Assembly: GCA_002724835.1 (NCBI GenBank)
Contig: PBPX01000016.1
Coordinates: 34,523-40,683, forward strand
Length of the DNA: 6,161 nt
Direction: 5' to 3'
From: Actinomycetota bacterium
GTDB taxonomy: Bacteria > Actinomycetota > Acidimicrobiia > Actinomarinales > Actinomarinaceae
Shown: in pieces, positions 1-6,077 of the stretch
Layout: each line of letters starts with the position of its first letter
How positions within the stretch are numbered: position 1 is the stretch's first letter
Notes under the pieces: generated by a model
Database searches by the model: none
What the model was told of the DNA's origin: nothing
The model's input: only the letters and a program-made list of their open reading frames with translations
Program-made: the position numbers and the translations under genes

Positions 1-477
1 AGAGAGGCTGGAGGTACAAGTTATGAAATGATGGAGAATACAAGAGCAGAAGGTTTCGGAGAAGAAGTAAAAAAAAGAATTTTGCTTGGTACTTATGCTT
101 TATCAGCTGGATATTACGATGCTTATTATGGACAAGCATTAAAAGCAAGGTCAGCTATAACACAAGATTTTGAAAATATTTTTAAATAAGTTGACTATCT
201 TATATCACCAACTACTCCAACACCAGCATTTAAATTTGGTGAAAAAACTGAAAACCCATTAGAAATGTATATGTCTGATCTCTGTACCATTCCTGCAAAC
301 CTTGCAGGGATTCCGGCAATAAGTATTCCAAGTGGATTATCAAAGCAAGATATGCCTCTTTCAATCCAATTAATGAGTCCTGCTAGAACAGACTCTTCTC
401 TCCTTGAATTCAGTGAAAGTATTGAAAAATTATTAAGTTTCAATCAAAGATCATCATTATTAAAGGATATGAAATGA
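1..477 (+). pseudogene. gatA: Glu-tRNA(Gln) amidotransferase subunit A, 3' part, interrupted by an in-frame TAA
   Basis: GatA is the amidase subunit of GatCAB. It releases ammonia from glutamine and passes it to GatB to amidate Glu-tRNA-Gln in the cytoplasm. Frame 1 is open from the window edge and reads as the GatA C-terminal half: [20 protein letters not shown] and SAGYYDAYY (about codons 14-44), then after codon 63 DYLISPTTPTPAF and the NLAGIPAISIPSG segment. The N-terminal part with the catalytic Lys-Ser-Ser triad lies upstream. Codon 63 (187-189) is TAA, where relatives usually have Lys, Glu or Gln before VD. Homology continues in the same frame for 95 codons to TGA at 475-477. This points to one substitution, not a frameshift. 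It may be a real nonsense mutation or a sequence error. gatB overlaps the stop by four bases, so the operon layout is intact. Identity is near certain; functional status is open. Confidence 0.85.
462..467 (+). promoter_or_regulatory. Shine-Dalgarno-like site for gatB
   Basis: AAAGGA ends 6 nt before the ATG at 474, inside the last codons of gatA. It supports this start over the ATG at 480 and fits coupled translation across the ATGA overlap. It is the only clear ribosome binding site I see before a gene in the window. Confidence 0.6.
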
Positions 478-1913
478 ATATGGTGCCTACTATCGGAATT
501 GAGACGCATGTTGAATTAAATACTAACTCAAAAATGTTTTGTAATTGTGCTGTAGTAGAGACTGAGAACCCAAATGAAAATTTGTGCCCCACATGTTTAG
601 GATTGCCTGGAGCATTACCCGTACCAAATCTTAAAGCAATAGAATCAATTACAATGCTTGCCTTAAGTGCAAATTGTTCAATTACTAAGAATGGAATGTT
701 TCACAGAAAAAACTATTTTTATCCTGATTTACCAAAAAATTATCAAATTTCACAGTTTGATTTACCAGTAGGAGTTGATGGATCTTTAGAAATTATATTG
801 GATGAAACCAAAGAAACTGTTGAAATAGAAAGAGTACACATGGAAGAAGATACGGGTAAAAGTATACATAAAGGTACTGGCAGGATAGATTCTGCAACAA
901 GTACTTTGTTAGACTTTAATCGATCTGGCGTACCTTTAGTTGAAATAGTAACTAAACCAGTTATTAAATCTTCTAAAGAAGCCGTTTCCTATATTGAGGA
1001 GCTAAGGCAGTTGGTTATAGATTTAAAAATATCTGAAGGAAAACTAGAAAAGGGAAATTTAAGATTTGATGCAAATATTTCAGTAGCTAAAGAAAACGAC
1101 AATGAGCTAGGGGTTAAAGTAGAAATTAAAAACATGAATTCTCTTAGGTCATTAGAAAAAGCAATAGATTATGAAATTGAAAGACAAACTAAATTAATTG
1201 AATCAAATGAAGTAGTAATTCAAGAAACAAGACATTGGGATGAAGATAAAGAAGTAACATCATCAATGAGATCAAAAGAAGGTAGCGCGGATTATAGATA
1301 TTTTTCTGATCCGGATTTACCAAATATGATTCTTACGGATGAATTTATTGATAATATTAAAAAAACCATACCAACTTTACCATCTGAAAAAAGAGACAAA
1401 CTATCAGAGACGGGCCTTTCCATTTCCGAGTCAAATTATTTAGGAAAGAGTGAAGAATGGATATATAATTTATATCTGAAAACTCAAAAAATAACAAGCG
1501 ATACAAAATCTACTTATAATCTCATAACAGGTGAGCTCCAAGGTCAGCTTAGAAAAGCTGAGATGGAGGAGTTACCTGAATGGTTAACTTCAGAAAAATT
1601 AAGTGAAATAATTAAAATGATTAATGAAAATAAGATTTCTTTTACATCAGGAAAAGAAATCTTAACTAATTTAATTCAAAATGAAATCAGTCCAAGCAAA
1701 TACGCTGAAGATAATAATTTAATTCAAGATAATGACTCTGATGAAATAGCAAAAATTGTTAAAAATGTTGTTGAGAGCAACACAGAAGTCGTAGAAAGAA
1801 TCAAAGATGGCGAAGAAAAATTAGTTGGTTTTTTAGTCGGACAAATTATTAAAAGTTCAAAAGGTAATATAAATCCTTCAATAGCTAAAGAATTATTACT
1901 TAAAGAGTTATAA
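474..1913 (+). CDS. gatB: Aspartyl/glutamyl-tRNA(Asn/Gln) amidotransferase subunit B (GatB)
   Basis: GatB is the kinase and tRNA-binding subunit of GatCAB. It phosphorylates the Glu of Glu-tRNA-Gln with ATP and uses ammonia channelled from GatA to make Gln-tRNA-Gln. The 479-aa length is normal for the family. The N-terminus has the GIETHVEL signature (residues 8-15) with metal-ligand candidates E10 and H12. Zinc-type cysteines are C23, C25, C38 and C41 (FCNC, CPTC). Then come the YPDLPKNYQISQ block (83-94), HMEED with E125, and DFNRSGVPLVEI with E157; both glutamates match known S. aureus GatB ligands as I recall them. The last 150 residues fit the helical GatB/YqeY tail that reads the tRNA-Gln elbow. 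The start at 474 overlaps the gatA stop (ATGA), so the two are very likely cotranscribed and coupled. The 3' end overlaps the opposing pgpA by 14 bp. The gene looks intact. Confidence 0.98.
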   Translation: MNMVPTIGIETHVELNTNSKMFCNCAVVETENPNENLCPTCLGLPGALPVPNLKAIESITMLALSANCSITKNGMFHRKNYFYPDLPKNYQISQFDLPVGVDGSLEIILDETKETVEIERVHMEEDTGKSIHKGTGRIDSATSTLLDFNRSGVPLVEIVTKPVIKSSKEAVSYIEELRQLVIDLKISEGKLEKGNLRFDANISVAKENDNELGVKVEIKNMNSLRSLEKAIDYEIERQTKLIESNEVVIQETRHWDEDKEVTSSMRSKEGSADYRYFSDPDLPNMILTDEFIDNIKKTIPTLPSEKRDKLSETGLSISESNYLGKSEEWIYNLYLKTQKITSDTKSTYNLITGELQGQLRKAEMEELPEWLTSEKLSEIIKMINENKISFTSGKEILTNLIQNEISPSKYAEDNNLIQDNDSDEIAKIVKNVVESNTEVVERIKDGEEKLVGFLVGQIIKSSKGNINPSIAKELLLKEL

Positions 1914-2361
1914 ACATCACTTGATTTACAATTAAAGCTGAGATTAATCCAATTGTTCCTGCTGCTAGATCATCATAAAGTACTCCAATTTTGCCTGGAT
2001 ATTTTTCCATCTCTGCAACAATTTTTGGTTTTTTTAAAATATCACTAGCACGAAATACTAAAAATCCAGCAATTAAAGGAAGTAAATCACTTTGCGAAAC
2101 TAAAGTTACAAGACTCATTCCACAAATTTCATCTAATGTTATCCAGCTAGGGTCATCATCTGCTTCATTATCATCAACTACTAAGTAATAAACTAAAATT
2201 AATCCAACAAACATAGAGAATAAATAAAGTAGATTTAAATTAAGAAAATAAATTATTAGTGCAAATAATAATGAAGCTAAAGTTCCTCCACCTTTTTTAT
2301 CTTTAAACAAAAGTTCCCAAAGTAAGCCAACACCAAATCCTGATGCTATAAATTTCTTCAT
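1900..2361 (-). CDS. pgpA: Phosphatidylglycerophosphatase A (PgpA family)
   Basis: PgpA is a membrane phosphatase that dephosphorylates phosphatidylglycerol phosphate to phosphatidylglycerol. The 153-residue protein carries the family blocks in order: GGGTLASLL (24-32), DPSWITLDEICGM (70-82, acidic D77 and E78), FRASDILKKP (103-112, R104 and D107) and GVLYDDLAAG (126-135, D130 and D131). The conserved acidic residues are candidate Mg and catalytic ligands. Hydrophobic stretches at about 27-60, 83-104 and 131-151 suggest about four membrane segments. It is the only gene on the minus strand here and converges on gatB with a 14-bp tail overlap, so it is an independent unit. No Shine-Dalgarno site precedes the ATG; a TATTAT box ends 7 nt upstream, suggesting a leaderless mRNA. 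The assignment rests on motif recognition; I am confident of the family, less so of the exact substrate. Confidence 0.9.
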   Translation of the reverse strand: MKKFIASGFGVGLLWELLFKDKKGGGTLASLLFALIIYFLNLNLLYLFSMFVGLILVYYLVVDDNEADDDPSWITLDEICGMSLVTLVSQSDLLPLIAGFLVFRASDILKKPKIVAEMEKYPGKIGVLYDDLAAGTIGLISALIVNQVMFITL

Positions 2362-2368
2362 ATATTGA

Positions 2369-2374
2369 ATAATA
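2369..2374 (-). promoter_or_regulatory. Possible -10 box for leaderless pgpA transcript
   Basis: On the minus strand this reads TATTAT (5 of 6 match to TATAAT), ending 7 nt before the pgpA ATG. That spacing would place the transcription start at or next to the A of the ATG. There is no obvious -35 and no Shine-Dalgarno site. An overlapping TACTAT on the same strand (2372-2377) is an alternative. The region is AT-rich, so chance matches are possible. Confidence 0.45.
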
Positions 2375-2406
2375 GTATTTTCTCTGGAATGATTTTTTAA
2401 AAGGTG

Positions 2407-2412
2407 TAGTAT
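2407..2412 (+). promoter_or_regulatory. Possible -10 box for ilvE
   Basis: TAGTAT fits the TANNNT pattern and ends 12 nt before the ilvE ATG, within the 63-bp divergent spacer shared with pgpA. A start about 7 nt downstream would leave a leader of about 5 nt. Some promoter must lie in or near this spacer because the upstream gene points the other way, but the exact box is uncertain. Confidence 0.35.
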
Positions 2413-2424
2413 TTGTAGTTAATA

Positions 2425-3339
2425 ATGGAAAAATCTAAATACATATGGCTTGATGGGGAATTAGTAGATTGGGATTCAGCAAATGTTAGTGTAATGACAC
2501 ATACTCTTCATTATGGAACTGGTGTTTTTGAAGGAATGAGAGCTAGGCAAACTGAGAATGGTTCAGGGGTATTTAGATTAGAAGATCACGTTGAAAGACT
2601 CTATAGATCAGCTGAAGCATACAATTTAGATATACCTTTTGATAAAAAAATTATTTCTGACGCAATATTAGAAATTGTAAAAGTTAACAATCTTAATTCA
2701 GCTTATATAAGGCCTTTAGTATTTTTAGGAGATGGTGAGATGGGATTATTACCAGGTGATGTTCCCGTGAGAGTTGCAATCGCCGCTTGGGAATGGGGAG
2801 CCTATTTAGGAGATGAAGCTGGAAGAGAAGGTGTAAAAGTTTGTATTTCAGACTGGCAAAGAATTAGTCCTAAAAGTTTCCAGCCTTTTGCTAAAGGAGT
2901 TGGTGGATACATGAATTCAACCCTTGCAAAGATTGACGCTGTTAAAAAAGGTTTTGATGATGCAATCATGTTAAGCGACACAGGAAGTATCGCAGAGGGT
3001 AGTGGTCAAAACATCTTTGCCTTTAAAGATAATATTTTACACACTCCTCCTATAGAAACAGGAGCATTAGGAGGTATTACAAGAAAAACTGTTATTGAAA
3101 TTGCAAATCTTTTTGATATCGAGTTTCTAGAAAAAGACATAAATGTAGAAGACTTAATGTCTTCTGATGAAATATTCTTTACAGGCACAGCTACTGAAGT
3201 TATTGGTATTGTTTCAATTGGCGGTGCTGATATAGGGAACGGGCTAGTAGGAGATTTAACAACAAAAATACGAAATAAGTATCTCGAAATTGTCAATGGT
3301 AAAGATGATAATTTCAAAGATTATATAACATTGGTTTAA
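2425..3339 (+). CDS. ilvE: Branched-chain amino acid aminotransferase
   Basis: IlvE catalyses the last step of valine, leucine and isoleucine synthesis: PLP-dependent transfer of an amino group from glutamate to the branched 2-oxo acid. The 304-residue length is typical of the short bacterial type (E. coli about 309). Visible motifs of fold-type IV aminotransferases are HYGTGVFEGMRA (29-40), the PLP lysine in PFAKGVGGYMNS (K157), the EGSGQNIF block (191-198, E191 cofactor contact), LGGITR (215-220, phosphate cup) and FTGTATEV (252-259). HYGTGVFEGMRA favours IlvE over D-amino acid transaminase or PabC. It is the first gene after the divergent spacer, so it probably has its own promoter. No Shine-Dalgarno site is seen at the ATG. 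Its TAA shares one base with the ATG of the next gene, so the pair is probably one transcript with coupled translation. Confidence 0.96.
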   Translation: MEKSKYIWLDGELVDWDSANVSVMTHTLHYGTGVFEGMRARQTENGSGVFRLEDHVERLYRSAEAYNLDIPFDKKIISDAILEIVKVNNLNSAYIRPLVFLGDGEMGLLPGDVPVRVAIAAWEWGAYLGDEAGREGVKVCISDWQRISPKSFQPFAKGVGGYMNSTLAKIDAVKKGFDDAIMLSDTGSIAEGSGQNIFAFKDNILHTPPIETGALGGITRKTVIEIANLFDIEFLEKDINVEDLMSSDEIFFTGTATEVIGIVSIGGADIGNGLVGDLTTKIRNKYLEIVNGKDDNFKDYITLV

Positions 3340-3758
3340 TGCCACAAGAACCAGATATAGATATAAGTAAAATTGAAACCATAAAAGAACTACCTATGCC
3401 TGTGCCTAGAAGAACAGAAGTTAGGCCTGCTGAAAATATTAAACCCAATTCTGATGAAGTATTTGGTAATACAGGACCTGATAGCGGTTTTGCTTTAAAA
3501 ATTGTAAGTAGTTATAAAAATATATGGAATTCTCATCCAAGAAATAAATTAATTAGTTCAGTAATTACAAACTTAATTATTTTCAGAGCGTCTCATTATG
3601 GAAGAGCCCCAACAATAAATGATCTCCATTTAGTTTTAGGATTACTTCGAATATCAGAAAATAACACTGGTGAGCTAAATGAAGAGGTTCTCAATAGGTG
3701 TGCAAAAGATAAGACTAAAGGGTTACATTTAGTAAAGTTATTTAATTTTCTAAGCTAA
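3339..3758 (+). CDS. Unrecognised 139-aa protein, translationally coupled to ilvE
   Basis: I do not recognise this family. Codon use resembles the neighbours and the ATG overlaps the ilvE stop (TAATG), both of which support a real gene. Residues 1-50 are rich in Pro, Glu and Asp (PQEPDIDISK, PMPVPRRTEVRP) and look unstructured. A motif-like stretch, FGNTGPDSGFALKI (42-55), leads into a largely helical part with NKLISSVITNLIIFRASHYG (69-88), RAPTINDLHLVLGLL (89-103) and a basic C-terminus. The hydrophobic runs are short and amphipathic, so a soluble helical domain is more likely than a membrane protein. There are few cysteines (one) and no signal peptide, nucleotide-binding loop or zinc motif. 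The coupling suggests matched expression with IlvE, but no function can be inferred. A stop 33 bp before the next ATG ends this unit. Confidence 0.8.
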   Translation: MPQEPDIDISKIETIKELPMPVPRRTEVRPAENIKPNSDEVFGNTGPDSGFALKIVSSYKNIWNSHPRNKLISSVITNLIIFRASHYGRAPTINDLHLVLGLLRISENNTGELNEEVLNRCAKDKTKGLHLVKLFNFLS

Positions 3759-3776
3759 CCAAATACTTTTATTCCC

Positions 3777-3782
3777 TATAAT
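3777..3782 (+). promoter_or_regulatory. Probable promoter (-10 TATAAT) for the FAH-family gene and gltX
   Basis: A perfect TATAAT lies in the 33-bp gap, 9 nt before the ATG at 3792. A start about 7 nt downstream would give a leader of only 2-4 nt, and no Shine-Dalgarno site is present, so the transcript would be leaderless or nearly so. No good -35 is seen at 16-18 bp spacing. The downstream gltX, 3 nt after the FAH gene, is probably on the same transcript. Confidence 0.6.
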
Positions 3783-3791
3783 CTAATAGTT

Positions 3792-4568
3792 ATGAAGATA
3801 GTTAGAGTAAAACACGATAATGATATTTTTTATGGTGAATTAATTGACGATAAGATCATTAGATATGAAGGCTCACCCTTTGTTGTTTGGGAAGAGACTG
3901 AGGAAGCATATGACAAAAATGAGGTCCAGCTTTTAGCCCCCGTCCTTCCTTCAAAGGTTGTTGCAGTTGCAAAAAATTATCAGAAACATGCACACGAATT
4001 GGGCGTGCTTGATTATCATGCACCTGAAAATCCTGTTTTTTTTATTAAGCCGTCTACTTCAGTAATTGGCTCAGGAGAGTCTATCATCTATCCCTCTATT
4101 GGTAAACATGTTGATCATGAAGCTGAGTTAGGTGTTGTAATTGGTAAAATATCAAAGAATTTGGATAAAGATAATTGGATGGATAGTGTCCTTGGTTTTA
4201 CTAATGCAAATGACTTATCAGAAAGGATACTGCAAGGCCAGGATGGTTCATTTAACGGAAATTTTACTAGGGCAAAAAGTTTTGATACTTTCTGCCCGCT
4301 TGGTCCTTTAATCCAAACAGATTTTGAAAAAGAACCTGAATTAAATATAAAATGTTTTGTTAATGATGAATTAAAACAAGATGGAAATACAAGGGATATG
4401 ATTTTTAGTATTGGAGAGATTTTAGAATTTATAACTTCAATAATGACTTTATTACCTGGAGATGTAGTTTTAACAGGAACACCAGAAGGAGTTAGTAAGG
4501 TTTCTCAAGGAGATGAAATAAGAATTGAAATTGATACTATAGGTACATTGACAAATAATATTGAATAA
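3792..4568 (+). CDS. Fumarylacetoacetate hydrolase (FAH) family protein, FAHD1-like
   Basis: FAH-fold enzymes use Mg2+ or Mn2+ to cleave, decarboxylate or tautomerise 2-oxo acids. The 258-residue protein has a short N-terminal lobe and the FAH domain from about residue 55. Visible signatures are AKNYQKHAHELG (60-71), KPSTSVIGSGE (86-96), DHEAELGVVIG (108-118), GFTNANDLSER (135-145), RAKSFDTFCPLGP (160-172) and LTGTPEGV (227-234). Metal ligands would be E110, E112 and D141, with K162 in the active site. The H66/E69 pair matches the catalytic His-Glu dyad of FAHD1 as I recall it, so an acylpyruvase or oxaloacetate decarboxylase-type reaction is more plausible than aromatic-ring degradation; no degradation genes are nearby. 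Location just before gltX is shared with Mycobacterium Rv2993c (often annotated as an HHDD isomerase). Family is sure, substrate unknown. Confidence 0.95.
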   Translation: MKIVRVKHDNDIFYGELIDDKIIRYEGSPFVVWEETEEAYDKNEVQLLAPVLPSKVVAVAKNYQKHAHELGVLDYHAPENPVFFIKPSTSVIGSGESIIYPSIGKHVDHEAELGVVIGKISKNLDKDNWMDSVLGFTNANDLSERILQGQDGSFNGNFTRAKSFDTFCPLGPLIQTDFEKEPELNIKCFVNDELKQDGNTRDMIFSIGEILEFITSIMTLLPGDVVLTGTPEGVSKVSQGDEIRIEIDTIGTLTNNIE

Positions 4569-4571
4569 ATA

Positions 4572-5882
4572 ATGAAATTAAGAATTGCCCCATCTCCAAC
4601 AGGAAATTTACACATAGGAAATGCCAGAACGGCATTGTTTAACTGGTTATACGCAAGAGCTAATAACGGTAAGTTTTTAGTCAGAATAGATGACACTGAC
4701 ACGGAAAGAAGCACTGATGAGTATGAAAAAAATATTATTGAAAATTTGAGATGGTTGGGCCTTGATTGGGATGAAGGCATAGAAGTGGGAGAATCTAAGG
4801 ATACATATAGACAGTCTTCAAGATTTGAAAGATATATTGAGGTTGGTGAAGAGTTAGAAAAGAAAGGATTAGCTTATAGGGAGGAGGGAGCATTAAGGTT
4901 TAAGGTTCCAGATGATGGAGAAATCAATTTTGAAGATATTGTTAGGGGATCAATGAGCTTTAATTTGAATGATATAGAAGATTTTGTTATTTTAAGGTCT
5001 GATAATTCTCCTACTTACCATCTAGCTTCAACTGTAGACGATATAGATTATAAGATAACAATGGTTGCAAGGGGCGAAGATATTTTATCTTCTACACCTA
5101 AACATATTTTATTGATGAATGCTCTAGACTCTAATCATCCAGATTTTTGTCACCTCCCTTTATTATTTGGTCCAGATGGAAAAAAATTAAGTAAAAGACA
5201 TGGTGATACTTCTGTTTCAGCATTTAAAGAAAAGGGAATTCTTCCTGAGTCACTATTTAACTATATGTGTTTACTTGGATGGTCTCCAGGTAACGATTTA
5301 GAAATATTTGATAAAAAATTAGCAATTGAAAAATTTGATTTAAAAAATGTCCTTCCTAATCCTGCAATATTTGATACAAAAAAACTTCTATGGATGAATG
5401 GACAATATATACGTGATACAGAAGATAAAATATTTAGAAAACTTTTTCTTAATTCAATTCAAGAATCTATCTCAAGAGATTTATTTGATGAGGAATTGAA
5501 CAGGATAGACAAAATTGTAAAGTCAGTACAAGAACGATTAGAAACAATGAATGATATTAAGGAACAAGTAATGTTTCTTCTAGATGAACCTTTTGAAGTC
5601 AATCCAGATGATTGGACCAATGTAAATACGGAAGACGGTCAGCAATATATGAAAAATATAAGAGACAAATTTATGTCTGCAAATAATTTTGAATTAAATG
5701 ATATAGAAGAAATTATGAGAGATGAGCTTAAAGCATTAGATATTAAACCTAAAATTGGTTTTCAAATTACAAGAGTTGCAGTTACAGGTACAAAAATAAG
5801 TCCTCCTTTGTTTGAGTCAATATACGCACTTGGAAAAGAAACAACTATTGCAAGATTGGCTGAAAGTATTGAAGATTTGTAA
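4572..5882 (+). CDS. gltX: Glutamyl-tRNA synthetase, short form
   Basis: Class I synthetase that joins glutamate to tRNA-Glu and, if non-discriminating, to tRNA-Gln as well. The Rossmann domain starts at once with RIAPSPTGNLHIGNARTALF (4-23; HIGN is the HIGH motif). RIDDTDTERS (38-47), GLDWDEG (63-69), TYHLASTVDDIDYKITMVAR (148-167), RGEDILSSTPKH (167-178) and KKLSKRHGDTS (204-214; KLSKR motif) follow. The anticodon-binding part ends with TRVAVTGTKISPPLFESI, much like actinobacterial GluRS. At 436 residues it is about 40-50 shorter than usual. The gap falls between AY (101-102) and LRFKVP (108-113), where relatives carry the segment that holds the Cys/Tyr zinc site in E. coli GluRS. All catalytic motifs remain. 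The start, 3 nt after the FAH stop, begins exactly at the family N-terminus; no Shine-Dalgarno is seen. tRNA-Glu and tRNA-Gln genes follow directly. Confidence 0.97.
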   Translation: MKLRIAPSPTGNLHIGNARTALFNWLYARANNGKFLVRIDDTDTERSTDEYEKNIIENLRWLGLDWDEGIEVGESKDTYRQSSRFERYIEVGEELEKKGLAYREEGALRFKVPDDGEINFEDIVRGSMSFNLNDIEDFVILRSDNSPTYHLASTVDDIDYKITMVARGEDILSSTPKHILLMNALDSNHPDFCHLPLLFGPDGKKLSKRHGDTSVSAFKEKGILPESLFNYMCLLGWSPGNDLEIFDKKLAIEKFDLKNVLPNPAIFDTKKLLWMNGQYIRDTEDKIFRKLFLNSIQESISRDLFDEELNRIDKIVKSVQERLETMNDIKEQVMFLLDEPFEVNPDDWTNVNTEDGQQYMKNIRDKFMSANNFELNDIEEIMRDELKALDIKPKIGFQITRVAVTGTKISPPLFESIYALGKETTIARLAESIEDL

Positions 5883-5904
5883 CAAATAATAATTTAATTA
5901 CTAT
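5877..5904 (+). promoter_or_regulatory. Possible promoter of the tRNA cluster
   Basis: TTGTAA (5877-5882, 4 of 6 match to TTGACA) overlaps the gltX stop. TACTAT (5899-5904) follows after a 16-bp spacer. The predicted start near 5911 leaves about 11 nt of 5' leader before the first tRNA. TATATT at 5902-5907 is an alternative -10. No hairpin terminator is seen in the 39 nt between gltX and the tRNA, so readthrough from gltX is also possible. Confidence 0.45.
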
Positions 5905-5921
5905 ATTCTTATTACTTATAC

Positions 5922-5994
5922 GGCCCCGTCGTCCAGAGGCCTAGGACGCTGGGTTTTCAACCCAGAAACGCCGGTTCGAATCCGGTCGGGGCTG
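5922..5994 (+). tRNA. tRNA-Glu (anticodon TTC)
   Basis: A full cloverleaf folds by eye in 73 nt. Acceptor GGCCCCG (5922-5928) pairs with CGGGGCT (5987-5993), with a G·U first pair and discriminator G at 5994. The D stem is GTCC/GGAC with loop AGAGGCCTA. The anticodon stem is CTGGG/CCCAG with loop TTTTCAA, placing TTC at 5956-5958. The variable loop is AAAC, and the T arm is GCCGG-TTCGAAT-CCGGT. The U11-A24 pair and the four-base variable loop fit known GluRS identity features. CCA is not encoded (CTA follows), so it must be added by CCA-transferase. It reads GAA and GAG, the major Glu codons in this AT-rich segment. Confidence 0.97.
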
Positions 5995-6001
5995 CTAACC
6001 T

Positions 6002-6073
6002 TCGGGGATAGTGTAATTGGCAACACAATGGGTTCTGGTCCCATTATTGAGGGTTCAAGTCCTTCTCCCCGAG
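6002..6073 (+). tRNA. tRNA-Gln (anticodon CTG)
   Basis: The cloverleaf is 72 nt. Acceptor TCGGGGA (6002-6008) pairs with TCCCCGA (6066-6072), discriminator G at 6073. The D stem is GTGT/ACAC with an 8-nt loop. The anticodon stem is ATGGG/CCCAT with loop TTCTGGT, placing CTG at 6035-6037. The variable loop is TATT and the T arm GAGGG-TTCAAGT-CCTTC. The first pair is U1-A72, the element that bacterial GatB is known to read in tRNA-Gln, and the D loop is one base shorter than in the two tRNA-Glu genes. CTG reads only CAG, so a second tRNA-Gln (TTG) for CAA must exist elsewhere. CCA is not encoded. It begins 7 nt after tRNA-Glu(TTC). Confidence 0.97.
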
Positions 6074-6077
6074 CATT

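Noticed and set aside
187..189. TAA read as a sense codon by a variant genetic code
   Set aside because: gatB, pgpA, ilvE, the 139-aa gene, the FAH gene and gltX all end at TAA where their families end, so TAA is a normal stop here.
181..195. Frameshift in gatA at the run of T and A bases
   Set aside because: Homology before and after the stop is in the same frame, so a single insertion or deletion cannot explain it.
265..477. Possible separate small gene starting at the ATG at 265
   Set aside because: It is the C-terminal end of GatA in the same frame, with no ribosome binding site before that ATG and no sign of an independent product.
1900..1960. Rho-independent terminator between gatB and pgpA
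   Set aside because: I found no GC-rich hairpin followed by a T run; the two coding regions overlap.
3006..3317. 103-aa minus-strand reading frame inside ilvE
   Set aside because: It lies wholly antisense to well-conserved ilvE codons and has no recognisable motif.
4548..4553. TTGACA as the -35 of a gltX promoter
   Set aside because: The -10 position at 17 bp spacing would fall on the gltX start codon with no good match. It is probably a chance match inside the FAH coding region.
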